Notes: a model not told the origin generated them from the letters alone. 64,000 nucleotides of DNA from Sphingopyxis sp. PET50 (GCF_025244705.1 NZ_CP104207.1:2914001-2978000), one strand, 5' to 3'; counted from the first letter of the stretch, positions 16,152 to 25,544 are shown. Numbers and translations are program-made.

Positions 16152-17351
16152 TTGTCATCGAAATCCACGGGCCTGCGCCATTGGCGCCAGCGCTTCGACG
16201 CGCTGTTTCAGGACCATGAAATCTTCATTCGCACGCACGGCCATGTCCGGTTCCTGCGTGTCAGCGCCGTCTGGCAGAAGCGCGTCGCGCTGATCGCCGC
16301 GGCCGCGCTGCTCTTCTGGGCCGGCACCATGCTCGCCGTGCTGATCAACCAGCTGCTGACCGCCGACGAACGCGCCGCGGTCGCGCAGCAGCAGGCCGCC
16401 GCCACCGCCGCCGAACAGCGGATCGCCCGCTATCGTGACAGCGTGGCGGAGACGGCCGCCGACCTGGCCGAGCGCCAGGATCAGCTCGACGAATGGTACA
16501 GGGAAAGCTTCGGCGCCGAACCCGGCGCGGTCACCGGCGAAGCGGCGGCCGCACCCGCGGCCGACGCCGCCGCGCCGCTCAAGACCAGCGCGCTCGACCC
16601 TAGCCTGCCGCCCGAGGCGCAGGCGCTGGCGCAGCTCGAGACCCGGCAGGAAGCCTTTGCGACGCGCCTGCTCGCCGCCGTCAACGAACGCGCCGCCAAG
16701 GCCGAAACCGCCGTCGCGGCGCTCGGCCTCAATCCCGGCGCGCTCGTCCGCAACGCGCAGGCCGGCCGCGGCGGTCCCTTCATCCCCTATCGCGGCAAGA
16801 TGGGCCAGGCCAAGGCGCTCGGTCCCTCGTTCGCCGCGCTCGAAGGCGCGCTGTTCCGCATGGAAGTGCTCGAACGCACGCTCGTCGCGGTGCCGTCGGG
16901 ACAGCCCGCCGACGTGCTGATGATGTCGTCGGGCTTCGGCTATCGCAGCGACCCCTTCACCGGCGGCGGCGCGATGCACGCGGGGCTCGACTTCCGCGGC
17001 CCCATCGGCACCCCGATCCTTGCCGCCGCGCCGGGCAAGGTCGTGTTCGTCGGACAGAAATCGGGCTATGGCAATGTCGTCGAAGTCGATCATGGACAGG
17101 GCATATTGACCCGCTATGCTCACTTGTCGGGGTTCACCGCCACGGTGGGCAAGCAGGTTGCGGCGGGAGAGCAGATCGCGAAGATGGGCTCGACCGGCCG
17201 TTCGACCGGCAGCCACCTACATTTCGAAGTCCGTCTGAACGGCGTCGCGGTCAACCCGCGCCGCTTCCTGGAGGCCAAAGCCGATGTTCTTGAAGTCAAA
17301 GCGGACGCCCGCGAGCGAGTCGGCTCCGTCGCCCGCACCGGTGCCCGCTAA
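16152..17351 (+). CDS. M23-family peptidoglycan endopeptidase with membrane anchor and coiled coil
   Basis: Start probably TTG 16152 (SSKSTGLRHWRQRF); the frame is open from 15942 but the first part is low-quality sequence between genes. After a basic cytoplasmic head comes a membrane segment (RVALIAAAALLFWAGTMLA), a coiled coil (residues about 85-170) and a C-terminal LytM/M23 domain with MHAGLDFRG and HLHFEVR zinc ligands. It probably cuts cell-wall cross-links or activates amidases. Its last 68 bases overlap the bactofilin gene, and such M23-bactofilin pairs are common in proteobacteria. Confidence 0.88.
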   Translation: MSSKSTGLRHWRQRFDALFQDHEIFIRTHGHVRFLRVSAVWQKRVALIAAAALLFWAGTMLAVLINQLLTADERAAVAQQQAAATAAEQRIARYRDSVAETAADLAERQDQLDEWYRESFGAEPGAVTGEAAAAPAADAAAPLKTSALDPSLPPEAQALAQLETRQEAFATRLLAAVNERAAKAETAVAALGLNPGALVRNAQAGRGGPFIPYRGKMGQAKALGPSFAALEGALFRMEVLERTLVAVPSGQPADVLMMSSGFGYRSDPFTGGGAMHAGLDFRGPIGTPILAAAPGKVVFVGQKSGYGNVVEVDHGQGILTRYAHLSGFTATVGKQVAAGEQIAKMGSTGRSTGSHLHFEVRLNGVAVNPRRFLEAKADVLEVKADARERVGSVARTGAR

Positions 17352-17754
17352 GATGGCGACGGGCGCGCGTCATACGACCTTCTCGATCCTGGGATCGGAC
17401 GTCGTCGTCACCGGCAATGTTTCGGCCAGCGTCGACCTGCACATCGACGGCAAGATCGACGGCGACCTGACCTGCGCCAACCTGGTCCAGGGCGAGGCGA
17501 GCGAGATCAAGGGTGCGGTCGTCGCCGAGACCGCCAAGATCGCGGGGCTGGTCGACGGGTCGATCGAGGCCAAGACGCTGATCGTCCATTCGACCGCGCG
17601 GATCACCGGCGACGTCGTCTATGAAACGATCACGATCGAGAACGGCGGCAAGGTCGACGGCAAGCTGTCGCACCGCCGCCACGGCGCGGGCGCCGTGAAG
17701 GCGCCGCCGCCGCTGGAGGTCGTCGAGAACAAGCCGGCGTCGCTGGGGATCTGA
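17284..17754 (+). CDS. Bactofilin
   Basis: A 156-residue cytoskeletal protein: a short proline-rich head, then about 100 residues of beta-helix repeats (VVVTGNVSASVDLHIDGKI, GDLTCANLVQGEASEIKGAV) and a short tail. Bactofilins polymerise without nucleotides and recruit cell-wall enzymes. The gene overlaps the end of the M23 peptidase gene by 68 bases in another frame, which couples both products and suggests they act at the same site in the envelope. Confidence 0.92.
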   Translation: MFLKSKRTPASESAPSPAPVPAKMATGARHTTFSILGSDVVVTGNVSASVDLHIDGKIDGDLTCANLVQGEASEIKGAVVAETAKIAGLVDGSIEAKTLIVHSTARITGDVVYETITIENGGKVDGKLSHRRHGAGAVKAPPPLEVVENKPASLGI

Positions 17755-17767
17755 GCGCCAGGTCTGC

Positions 17768-19537
17768 TTATCCGTTCGACAGCACGCTTTCGCGGCCCGA
17801 GCCTTCATCCGGCGCGGGCGGAAATCCCGTGCCGCGCTGAATGATCACGCAGTCGCGCCCGGCGCGCTTCGCATCGTAGAGCGCCTCGTCGGCGAGCCGG
17901 TAAAGCTGCTGGAAGTCGCTCGCCGGGCGAATCTCGGCGACGCCGACGCTCGCGGTGACCGCGCGCTCGCCGATCGACTCGCGGTGATCGCAGGCGGCGA
18001 TGCCGCGCCGCACGCTTTCGGCGAAGCGCGCCAGCACCATGCCCTCCATCCCCACCGTCAGCAGCCCGAACTCCTCGCCGCCCAGCCGCGCGGCGGTGCA
18101 CATCGGCCCTTCCCAGCGCGCGATCCGCTGGCCGACCGTGCACAGCACTTCGTCGCCGGCATCATGGCCATGAACGTCGTTGATCGACTTGAAATGGTCG
18201 ATATCGACGAGCAGCAGCGCCGCCGGCAGATCGTCGGCGCGCGCCCGGTCGAGCAGGGGCGTCACGCTGTCGACGAAACCCCGGCGGTTGCGTAGGCCGG
18301 TCAGCGGATCGCGCCGCGCCAGTTGCTGCGCCAGCGCCTCCGACGCGCGGGCGCTGTCGCGCTCGACCCGCAGCTGCGCCAGCCGCCGCGTCGCCGAGGC
18401 CGAGAGCCACAAGGCCTGCCAGGTCGCCGCCGCCAGCACGAGCAGTTTCGATCCGCCGCCCCACACGCTGTCGTCGACATCGACGATATGGATGAAGCCG
18501 AGCACGACCATCGGCAGACACCAGGCGGCGAGGAAGTCGCGCGCCTCGACCGACCCGCGGCGCCACGCCCAGCCGAGGCACAGCGCCACCGCGATCAGGT
18601 CGGCGACGATGATCAGCCCCAGCATATCGGCCCACTCGGTCAGGCTTTCGCTGCGGATCAGCGCGAGCGGCACGCCGATCAGCCCGACGCTCGCGCCGAG
18701 CAGCAGCGCGCCGATCCGCAGCCAGCGCGGAACGACGCTGCGCTCGATCGCGAGCACCGCGCTGGCGGTGGCGATGGCGATGGCGAGACAGGCGAGGAAG
18801 GTCGAAAGCTGCGCCGAAACGGTTCCCGCGAGGCGGGGGAAGAGCGCCAGATGCGCCTGCGACCAGAGCCCTCCCCAGATTAGCATCGTCGCCGACCACG
18901 CCGCCTGCCAGGCGAGATATTGGCGGCGCACCGCGACCGCGAGCGACAGGCTGTAGATGCCGCTGACCAGCAGGAGCGTCAGCGCGGCGCCGACGCCGAC
19001 CGCCATGCCGGTCGACTGGACCACCGCCTCGCCCTTCGGCAACAGCCGCGCGCGGAGCAGCCCGAAACTCGCCAGCCCGTCGAAGCGCATCGTGACCGAG
19101 GTCAGCGGCACGCCGCGTTCGGGCGCCTCGAACAATATCTGGCCGCCCGCGCGCCAGTGCGCGCCATAGTCGCCCTGCCGCACGTCTTGCCAGCGCGTCT
19201 GGCCGTCGGCGTAGGTGAAGGCGACCGCGAGCCGGTCGAAGCGCGACTGGTGGACGAGCAGCGCCAGGTCGCGCCGGGCCAGCGACAGGCGGGCGGGGTC
19301 GGTGCGCAGCCACAGGCTGCCGCTGTTATAACCGGCGGGCGTTCCGGCGCAGGAAAAACGGAGCGCGCCAAATTCGCCGTCGGGCAGCGCGCGATCGCTG
19401 ACCGCATGGCAGAGCGCGCCGCCGCCATTCAGCGTCACCGCCTTCGCCGGCGATACGGAGAAGGCGAGCAAAAGCAGCGCGAGGCCGAACAGCAGCCGGC
19501 CGCGGAGCTTCGAAAGAGGATCGCCCGCCAGGGTCAT
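17768..19537 (-). CDS. Membrane diguanylate cyclase with 7TMR-DISM-type sensor
   Basis: A 589-residue protein from ATG 19537. Signal peptide (LLFGLALLLLAFSVSPAKA), a periplasmic domain of about 190 residues, seven hydrophobic segments (about 215-410), and a GGDEF domain (about 420-580) with RDPLTGLRNRRGF and an intact active site RLGGEEFG. It would make c-di-GMP in response to an extracytoplasmic signal. The I-site (RxxD five residues before GGEEF) is not seen, so product inhibition may be absent. A gap of 13 bases separates it from the end of the convergent bactofilin gene. Confidence 0.88.
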   Translation of the reverse strand: MTLAGDPLSKLRGRLLFGLALLLLAFSVSPAKAVTLNGGGALCHAVSDRALPDGEFGALRFSCAGTPAGYNSGSLWLRTDPARLSLARRDLALLVHQSRFDRLAVAFTYADGQTRWQDVRQGDYGAHWRAGGQILFEAPERGVPLTSVTMRFDGLASFGLLRARLLPKGEAVVQSTGMAVGVGAALTLLLVSGIYSLSLAVAVRRQYLAWQAAWSATMLIWGGLWSQAHLALFPRLAGTVSAQLSTFLACLAIAIATASAVLAIERSVVPRWLRIGALLLGASVGLIGVPLALIRSESLTEWADMLGLIIVADLIAVALCLGWAWRRGSVEARDFLAAWCLPMVVLGFIHIVDVDDSVWGGGSKLLVLAAATWQALWLSASATRRLAQLRVERDSARASEALAQQLARRDPLTGLRNRRGFVDSVTPLLDRARADDLPAALLLVDIDHFKSINDVHGHDAGDEVLCTVGQRIARWEGPMCTAARLGGEEFGLLTVGMEGMVLARFAESVRRGIAACDHRESIGERAVTASVGVAEIRPASDFQQLYRLADEALYDAKRAGRDCVIIQRGTGFPPAPDEGSGRESVLSNG

Positions 19538-19598
19538 CCACTCCCTATGGCAGCAAGAGGTTGGAAAATCTTTACCATCGCCGCGCGCGCTTTCGGCC

Positions 19599-19901
19599 TC
19601 ACCCCCGCCCCGGGCGGCCGACCCGCATCGCCACCCGCACGGTGTCGCCCAGGCCGACGCCTTCGGCGCGCTGCACCGCGACCTTGACCGGCAACATATA
19701 GGTGCCGCCGCGCGGGAAGAGCGACGTCGCGAAGGTGGTCGCGCCGATCGTCGCGACGACGGGAACGACGCCCCAGCCATAGCTTTCGGAGAGCGCGGCG
19801 TAGCGGATCGCGGCGACCTCGGCGTCGGGGACCGGCGCGAACAGGAAGGGCGCCGGACCGCGCCATTCGACGATTTCGGCGTCGAAGCGGATATCGTCCA
19901 T
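19599..19901 (-). CDS. DUF1905 domain protein
   Basis: A 100-residue protein. The IRFDAEIVEWRGPAPFLFAPVP start, the GWGVVPVVATIGATTF middle and the SLFPRGGTYMLPVK segment match the small beta-rich DUF1905 family, of unknown function. ATG 19901 shares a base with the stop of comM (TGATG), so the two are coupled. Confidence 0.8.
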   Translation of the reverse strand: MDDIRFDAEIVEWRGPAPFLFAPVPDAEVAAIRYAALSESYGWGVVPVVATIGATTFATSLFPRGGTYMLPVKVAVQRAEGVGLGDTVRVAMRVGRPGRG

Positions 19902-21409
19902 CAGCTGCGCGGCGCCTGCCGCCGATAGCTCAGCGCCTCGGCGAGATGGATGCGGCCGATGGTGGCGGCGCCCGCCAGATCGGCGATCGTCCGCGCCACC
20001 CGCAGGATGCGCGTATAACCCCGCGCCGACAGCCGCATCGCCTCCGCCGCCTGCGCGAGCAGTTTGCGCCCCGGTTCGTCGGGCGTCGCGACGGCCTCGA
20101 GCAAGGTGCCGTCGATCTCGGCATTGGTGCGCGCCTGGTGGTCGACATAGCGACGGGTCTGCAGGTCCCGCGCCGCCGCGACGCGCGCGGCGACCTCGGC
20201 GCTGCCTTCCGATGGCGGCGGCAGGACGAGATCGGCGGCGCTGACCGCCTGCACCTCGACATGCAGGTCGATGCGGTCGAGCAAGGGGCCCGACACCTTC
20301 GCCTGATAATCGGCGGCGCAGCGCGGCGCGCGGCTGCACGCGAGTGCGGGGTCGCCGAGATGGCCGCAGCGGCACGGGTTCATCGCCGCGACCATCTGCA
20401 CGCGGGCGGGAAAGGTGACATGGGCGTTGGCGCGCGCGACGCTGACCTCGCCCGTTTCGAGCGGCTGGCGGAGCGAATCGAGTACCGTGCGCTGGAATTC
20501 GGGGAGTTCGTCGAGGAACAATACGCCGAGATGCGCGAGGCTGACCTCGCCCGGCCGGACGCGCAGGCCGCCGCCGACGAGCGCGGGCATCGACGCCGAG
20601 TGATGCGGCGAGCGGAACGGGCGCGCGCGGATCAGGCGCCCGCCCTCGAGCTGCCCCGCGACCGAGGCGATCATCGACACCTCGAGCGCCTCGCCGGGAT
20701 CGAGGTCGGGCAAGATACCGGGAAGGCACGCCGCCATCAGCGACTTGCCCGCGCCGGGCGGGCCGACCATCAGCAGATTGTGGCCGCCCGCCGCGGCGAT
20801 TTCGAGCGCGCGCTTGGCGACCTCCTGCCCCTTGACCTGCGCGAGGTCGGCGGTGCGGCGCGGCTCCTCGACCTCGCCCGGCCGCGGCGGGGCGAGCAGC
20901 GCGCGGCCCTTGAAATGGTTGAGCAGCGACAGGAGGTCGGGCGCCGCGAGCACCTCGACATTGCCCGCCCACGCCGCCTCGGGTCCCTGCGCGACGGGAC
21001 AGATCAGCCCGCGCTCCTGGCTGCCCGCATGGAGCGCGGCGAGCAGCACGCCGGGCGAAGCCGCGACTCGGCCGTCGAGACCGAGTTCGCCGACGACGAC
21101 ATAGGAGGAGAGCGTTTCGGGGTCGATCACCCCCATCGCGCCGAGCAGGGCGAGCGCGATCGGCAGGTCGTAGTGCGAGCCTTCCTTGGGCAGGTCGGCG
21201 GGCGACAGGTTGACGGTGATGACCTTGGGCGGCAGCGACAGGCCGATCGCGGCGATCGCCGCCCGCACCCGCTCGCGGCTTTCGCCGACCGCTTTGTCGG
21301 GCAGGCCTACGACGACGAAGCGCGGCAGGCCGGGGGTGATCTGGCACTGCACCTCGACCCCGCGCGCTTCGAGACCGAGATAGGCGACGGTGGAAACGAT
21401 CGCGACCAT
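19901..21409 (-). CDS. comM: YifB/ComM-family AAA+ ATPase (magnesium chelatase-like)
   Basis: A 502-residue protein: N-terminal domain with GLPRFVVVGLPDKAVGESRE, Walker A GPPGAGKS, Walker B VLFLDELPEF and a C-terminal Mg-chelatase-like region with a four-cysteine cluster (CRCGHLGDPALACSRAPRC). ComM is a hexameric helicase that promotes branch migration during recombination in natural transformation. Full length is usual for the family. It is the first gene of a leftward pair with the DUF1905 gene. No other competence genes are in the window. Confidence 0.92.
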   Translation of the reverse strand: MVAIVSTVAYLGLEARGVEVQCQITPGLPRFVVVGLPDKAVGESRERVRAAIAAIGLSLPPKVITVNLSPADLPKEGSHYDLPIALALLGAMGVIDPETLSSYVVVGELGLDGRVAASPGVLLAALHAGSQERGLICPVAQGPEAAWAGNVEVLAAPDLLSLLNHFKGRALLAPPRPGEVEEPRRTADLAQVKGQEVAKRALEIAAAGGHNLLMVGPPGAGKSLMAACLPGILPDLDPGEALEVSMIASVAGQLEGGRLIRARPFRSPHHSASMPALVGGGLRVRPGEVSLAHLGVLFLDELPEFQRTVLDSLRQPLETGEVSVARANAHVTFPARVQMVAAMNPCRCGHLGDPALACSRAPRCAADYQAKVSGPLLDRIDLHVEVQAVSAADLVLPPPSEGSAEVAARVAAARDLQTRRYVDHQARTNAEIDGTLLEAVATPDEPGRKLLAQAAEAMRLSARGYTRILRVARTIADLAGAATIGRIHLAEALSYRRQAPRS

Positions 21410-21545
21410 GACACCCCCCGCAAGGCGGACGATGTGCCCGCTTTGTTCTCATCGTCTTTTAGGGTAAAGTCGGCGGAAGGCGAGTCTTTTTGGAAGTTGG
21501 CGAAAGTGCCGCGCCGCGCGACACCGGGGCAGTCGCGGTTGCCCG

Positions 21546-21574
21546 TTGACACCATACCAACTGGTCGGTATGTT
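21546..21574 (+). promoter_or_regulatory. Promoter with embedded operator for the TetR gene
   Basis: A perfect -35 (TTGACA, 21546-21551) and a -10 of TATGTT (21569-21574) with 17 bases between. The spacer and -10 contain a near-perfect palindrome, CATACC AACTGGTC GGTATG (21553-21572), the kind of site bound by TetR regulators. A repressor bound here would block RNA polymerase directly. Confidence 0.75.
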
Positions 21575-21618
21575 GATTCGCATGACAGCGACTCAGCCCC
21601 CCTCTTCTTCCGGATCCG

Positions 21619-22260
21619 ATGGCGGCGCGGCCGGGGCCCGCGCCGCGCGGGCGGGCGGCGCGGGGGAGTGCGCGGGCGGCGCTGATCGCGGCGGCGCACA
21701 CGACCGTGCGCCGGCAGGGCTACGCCGCGACGAGCGTCGACGATATCTGCGCCGCGGCGGGCGTCACCAAGGGCGCCTTCTTTCACCATTTCGCCTCGAA
21801 GGAAGCGCTGGCGGTCGCGGCCGCCGAGGCCTGGACCGAGCGCGCGCGGCCGATGTTCGAGATGCTGCCGCACACGAAGCTCAAGGATCCGCTCGACCGA
21901 CTGCTCGGCCATATCGATTTCCGCTTCTCGATGCTTCACGGCCCGGTCGACGGCTTCATCTGCTTCATCGGCACGATGGTGCAGGACGCCTATGCGACCA
22001 GCGAGCCGATCCGGCTCGCCTGCGAAGCGAGCATCGCCGCCTATTGCGACGCGCTGGCCCCCGACATCGAGGCGGCGATCGACGCCTATGGCGCGCCGCC
22101 GGGCGTGACTGCGCCCGATCTGGCGCGGCATGTCCAGTCGGTGCTGCAGGGCGGCTTCGTCCTGGCGAAAACGACGAACGATCCGGCGATTGCGCGGGAA
22201 AGTGTCGCCCATTTGCGGCGTTACATCCTCATGCTGTTCGGCCGGGGAGAAACGGCATGA
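21619..22260 (+). CDS. TetR/AcrR-family transcriptional regulator
   Basis: A 213-residue TetR protein. The N-terminal DNA-binding part is AALIAAAHTTVRRQGYAATS, VDDICAAAGVTKGAFFHHFA and SKEALAVAAAEAW, the typical helix-turn-helix; a ligand-binding C-terminal half follows. An ATG at 21582 lies in another frame, right at the predicted start of transcription, and a one-base shift in the G-rich DNA near 21660 would make it the true, leaderless start. The palindrome in the promoter is the likely autoregulatory operator. The downstream VOC-DoxX-GST genes run in the same direction and are probable targets. Confidence 0.88.
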   Translation: MAARPGPAPRGRAARGSARAALIAAAHTTVRRQGYAATSVDDICAAAGVTKGAFFHHFASKEALAVAAAEAWTERARPMFEMLPHTKLKDPLDRLLGHIDFRFSMLHGPVDGFICFIGTMVQDAYATSEPIRLACEASIAAYCDALAPDIEAAIDAYGAPPGVTAPDLARHVQSVLQGGFVLAKTTNDPAIARESVAHLRRYILMLFGRGETA

Positions 22261-22328
22261 CCGGCGAGGCTATGGCGGGGCATCGGCATCCGCGCTGACC
22301 ATCGGAAACACCCCCAAGGAGAGAGCAG

Positions 22329-22763
22329 ATGTCCCAAATGATCTTCATCAACCTTCCGGTCGCCGACCTCGCGAAATCCAAGGCCTTCTACGAGGCGGTC
22401 GGCGCGACCAACAACCCCGCCTTCACCGACGACACCGCGGCCTGCATGGTGCTGAGCGACGTGATCCACACCATGTTGCTGACGCACGAGAAATGGGCGA
22501 CCTTCACCCCCAAGGCGATCCCCGACGCGCATACCACCGCGCAGGTGCTGCTCTGCGTGTCGGCGGAGAGCCGCGAGGCGGTCGATAGCCAGGTCGCGAA
22601 GGCGGTCGCCGCGGGCGGCAAGGCCGACCCGACCCCGACGCAGGATCATGGCGGCTTCATGTATGGCCGCAGCTTCGAGGACCCCGACGGCCATATCTGG
22701 GAAGTGATGTGGATGGACCCGGCGGCGATCCCCGCCGGCGAACCCGCCGAAGCGTCGGCCTGA
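22329..22763 (+). CDS. VOC-family protein (glyoxalase/bleomycin resistance type)
   Basis: A 144-residue VOC protein with MIFINLPVADLAKSKAFYEA at the start and GFMYGRSFEDPDGHIWEVMW at the end, the two repeats of the beta-alpha-beta-beta-beta fold. It resembles the small lactoylglutathione lyase-like subgroup (PA2721-like). ATG 22329 follows AAGGAGAGAG. Substrate unknown. The first structural gene of the TetR-headed run. Confidence 0.85.
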   Translation: MSQMIFINLPVADLAKSKAFYEAVGATNNPAFTDDTAACMVLSDVIHTMLLTHEKWATFTPKAIPDAHTTAQVLLCVSAESREAVDSQVAKAVAAGGKADPTPTQDHGGFMYGRSFEDPDGHIWEVMWMDPAAIPAGEPAEASA

Positions 22764-22788
22764 CAGGAACCGGGGGGAGGAGGAAGCG

Positions 22789-23205
22789 ATGGCCGATGCA
22801 GTCCCCGCCAAGGGCCAGTCGATCGCCGGACGCATCATGAGCGGACTGGTGATCCTCTTCCTCCTCTTCGACGCCGGGCTCAAGCTCGCGGCGCCGCATA
22901 TGGCGATCCGGTACAGCCCGCCCGGCCTCGGCTGGCCGCTCGATACCGGCACCATGTACCTGCTCGGCACGCTGCTGCTGGTCCCGACGATCCTCCATAT
23001 CTGGCGGCCCACCGCGATCCTCGGCGCGATCCTGATCACCGGCTATCTCGGCGGGGCGATCGCGACCCATGTCCGCATCGGCAGCCCGCTGTTCAGCCAC
23101 AGCCTGTTCGGCGTGTACCTGGGCCTGATGCTGTGGGGCGGGCTGTGGCTGCGCGACCCGCGCGTCCGCGCGCTGATCCCGCTGTCGAGGGGACCGGCCC
23201 GATAG
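22789..23205 (+). CDS. DoxX-like membrane protein
   Basis: A 138-residue protein with four hydrophobic segments; RIMSGLVILFLLFDAGLKL is the first, GTMYLLGTLLLVPTIL the second, LGAILITGYLGGAIATHVR the third. The pattern fits DoxX-like (DUF) membrane proteins of alphaproteobacteria. Family role unclear, often with oxidative-stress or detoxification genes, which fits this run. ATG follows GGAGGAGGAAGCG. Confidence 0.75.
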   Translation: MADAVPAKGQSIAGRIMSGLVILFLLFDAGLKLAAPHMAIRYSPPGLGWPLDTGTMYLLGTLLLVPTILHIWRPTAILGAILITGYLGGAIATHVRIGSPLFSHSLFGVYLGLMLWGGLWLRDPRVRALIPLSRGPAR

Positions 23206-23261
23206 CGGAATCGCCTTCGCCAATATGGCGGAAAAGAAGCTGAACGAAGAGGAGCTGACCG

Positions 23262-23933
23262 ATGCCCGTGAACCCCGACAGCAGCCTTGAAGTCACGGCC
23301 TTCGACTGGGTGCCCGATTTCGCGCGCGGTTTCGTCCGCGACCTGCGTCCGCGCTGGGCGTGCGAGGAGATCGGACTCGATTATGCCGAGCATCTGATCA
23401 GCGCGATCAACCGCCCCGCCGACCATTTCCTGTTCCAGCCCTGGGGGCAGGTGCCGGTGCTCAATGACGGCGGCATCCGCCTGTTCGAGAGCGGCGCGAT
23501 CCTCCTCCACCTCGCGGAAAAGGACGCGCGGCTGATGCCGCGCGATCCGCAGCAGCGCGCCAACACGCTCGCCTGGCTGTTCGCCGCCTATAACAGCGTC
23601 GAGCCGATGCTGTTCGAGCTCGGCAATGTCGACCTGTTCGCCAGGGACGAGGAATGGGCGACGCTGCGCCGCCCCAGCCTGATCGAATTCATCCAGGGCT
23701 AGCTCGGCCGCCTGAACGACGCGATCGGCGACAAGTCCTATCTGGCGGGCGAATTCACCGTCGCCGACATCGCGATGGCGACGGTGCTGCGCGAGGCGGT
23801 CGAGGCGGGGCTGGTCGCCGAACAGCCGCGGCTGCAGGCCTATCTCGACCGCTGCCTCGCCCGCCCCGCCTTCCAGCGCGCGCTCGCGGCACAGCTCGCT
23901 GCCTTCAGCGAAGAGGCGGGACCACCCGCCTGA
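23262..23933 (+). pseudogene. Glutathione S-transferase (amber stop inside the frame as given)
   Basis: The product begins with a thioredoxin-fold domain (VTAFDWVPDFARGFVRDLRP, GQVPVLNDGGIRLFESGAIL) and continues, in the same frame after a TAG at 23700-23702, as LGRLNDAIGDKSYLAGEF TVADIAMATVLREAV to a TGA at 23931-23933. The C-terminal part is normal GST sequence, so the stop is inside a single gene. Reading CTAG (23699-23702) as CCGG would give Arg at that point and an intact 223-residue enzyme. It may conjugate glutathione to electrophiles. Gene probably intact in the cell. Confidence 0.8.
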
Positions 23934-23992
23934 CGAGAAATAGCCCCTCCTCTTCAGGGGAGGGGATGTAGAGGGGCAGAAGGAGAAGCAAG

Positions 23993-24715
23993 ATGACCTA
24001 TGTCGAAGGATTTGTGGTCGCGGTGCCGACCGCCAACAAGGAAGCCTATCGCAAGCATGCCGCCGACGCCGCGCCGCTGTTCCGGGAGTTCGGCGCGACG
24101 CGGATGGTCGAATGCTGGGGCGACGACGTGCCCGACGGCAAGGTCAACGACTTCAGGGGCGCGGTGCAGGCGAAGGAAGACGAGACCGTCGTGTTCAGCT
24201 GGTTCGAATATCCCGACCGCGCCACCCGCGACGCCGCGACCGAGAAGATGATGAGCGATCCGCGCATGGAGGCGATGGGCACGAACATGCCCTTCGACGG
24301 GTCGCGGATGATCTATGCCGGTTTCGATTCGATCCTCGACGAGTCCGGCACCGGCACCACCGGCTATGTCGACGGCTTTGTCGCGCCGGTGCCCGATGCG
24401 AACAAGGGGCGCTATCTGAGCCTCGCCAAAATGGCGTCGGACGTGTTCATCGAATATGGTGCGACGCGCGTCGTCGAGGCGTGGGGCGACGATGTCCCCG
24501 ACGGCAAGGTCACCGACTACAACCGCGCCGCGCACCGCAAGGATGGCGAGAGCGTGATCTACAGCTGGGTCGAATGGCCGAGCAAGGAAGCACGCGTCGC
24601 GGGCTGGGAAAAGGTGATGGCCGACGAGCGGATGACGCCCGAACCCGCGGAAGACCGGCCGTTCGACGGAATGCGGATGATCTATGGGGGTTTCGAGCCG
24701 ATCGTCCAGGCCTGA
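23993..24715 (+). CDS. Tandem DUF1428 protein
   Basis: A 240-residue protein made of two DUF1428 domains of about 118 residues each: TYVEGFVVAVPTANKEAYRK and GYVDGFVAPVPDANKGRYLS start them, and GATRMVECWGDDVPDGKV and GATRVVEAWGDDVPDGKV follow in each. Single-domain forms are usual, so this is a fused duplication. DUF1428 is a dimeric alpha/beta-barrel family of unknown activity. A short CCTCCCC-family repeat (23943-23973) lies just before it. Confidence 0.85.
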   Translation: MTYVEGFVVAVPTANKEAYRKHAADAAPLFREFGATRMVECWGDDVPDGKVNDFRGAVQAKEDETVVFSWFEYPDRATRDAATEKMMSDPRMEAMGTNMPFDGSRMIYAGFDSILDESGTGTTGYVDGFVAPVPDANKGRYLSLAKMASDVFIEYGATRVVEAWGDDVPDGKVTDYNRAAHRKDGESVIYSWVEWPSKEARVAGWEKVMADERMTPEPAEDRPFDGMRMIYGGFEPIVQA

Positions 24716-24742
24716 CGCCGACCTCACAAGAGGAGAAATATC

Positions 24743-25538
24743 ATGACCGAGGCATCGAATTTCATCTGGTACGAGCTCATGACCCCCGACCCGACGGGCG
24801 CCGCCGCCTTTTACGGCGCGGTGGTCGGCTGGACCATCCCCGACACGGGCGAAGCCACCGCGGGCGGCGTCGACTACCGGATGATCGTCCGCGGCGACGG
24901 CGGCCATGCCGGCGGCGTGCTGGCGCTGACGAGCGAGATGGAGGCCGGCGGGGCGCGGCCCTTCTGGATCGGCTATCTGCATGTCGAGGACATCGATACC
25001 GCGATCAAGGCGATCGAGGCCGACGGCGGATCGCTGCAGATGGGCGCGATGGACATCCCCGTCGGGCGCATCGCGATGGTCACCGACCCGCAGGGCGCGC
25101 CCTTCTATGTCATGGCCCCGACCCCGCCGCCGGGATCGGAAGGCATGGAAAGCGATGTGTTTTCGGTGACCGAGGCGCAGCATATGCGCTGGAACGAGCT
25201 GTCGACCAGCGACCCCGACGCCGCCATCGCCTTTTACACCGGCCGTTTCGGCTGGGGACAGGAAGGCGAAATGGATATGGGCGACATGGGCGCGTACCGC
25301 TTTATCCAGCGCGGCGACGTCGGGCTGGGCGCGGTGATGCCGATGATGCCCGGCACGCCGAGCGCCGATGTGGACCTTCTACATCGGGGTCGCCGATATC
25401 GACCGCGCGCTGGCCGCGGTGAAGGCGAACGGCGGCACGGTCATTACCGAGCCGATGGAAATTCCCGGCGGCGAATTTGCGATGAACGCGGTCGATCCGC
25501 AGGGCGCCTCGTTCGGGCTGGTCGGGCCGCGGAAATGA
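24743..25538 (+). pseudogene. Two-domain VOC protein (frame broken near 25372 as given)
   Basis: Two VOC domains of about 125 residues: SNFIWYELMTPDPTGAAAFY opens the first and MRWNELSTSDPDAAIAFY the second. The frame is lost near 25372; the +1 frame then reads WTFYIGVADIDRALAAVKAN and ends MNAVDPQGASFGLVGPRK with stop at 25536-25538, the expected end. Proteins of this type are often annotated as hydroxylase-like VOC. An indel of one base restores a single protein of about 264 residues. Probably intact in the cell. Confidence 0.8.
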
Positions 25539-25544
25539 CGAAAG

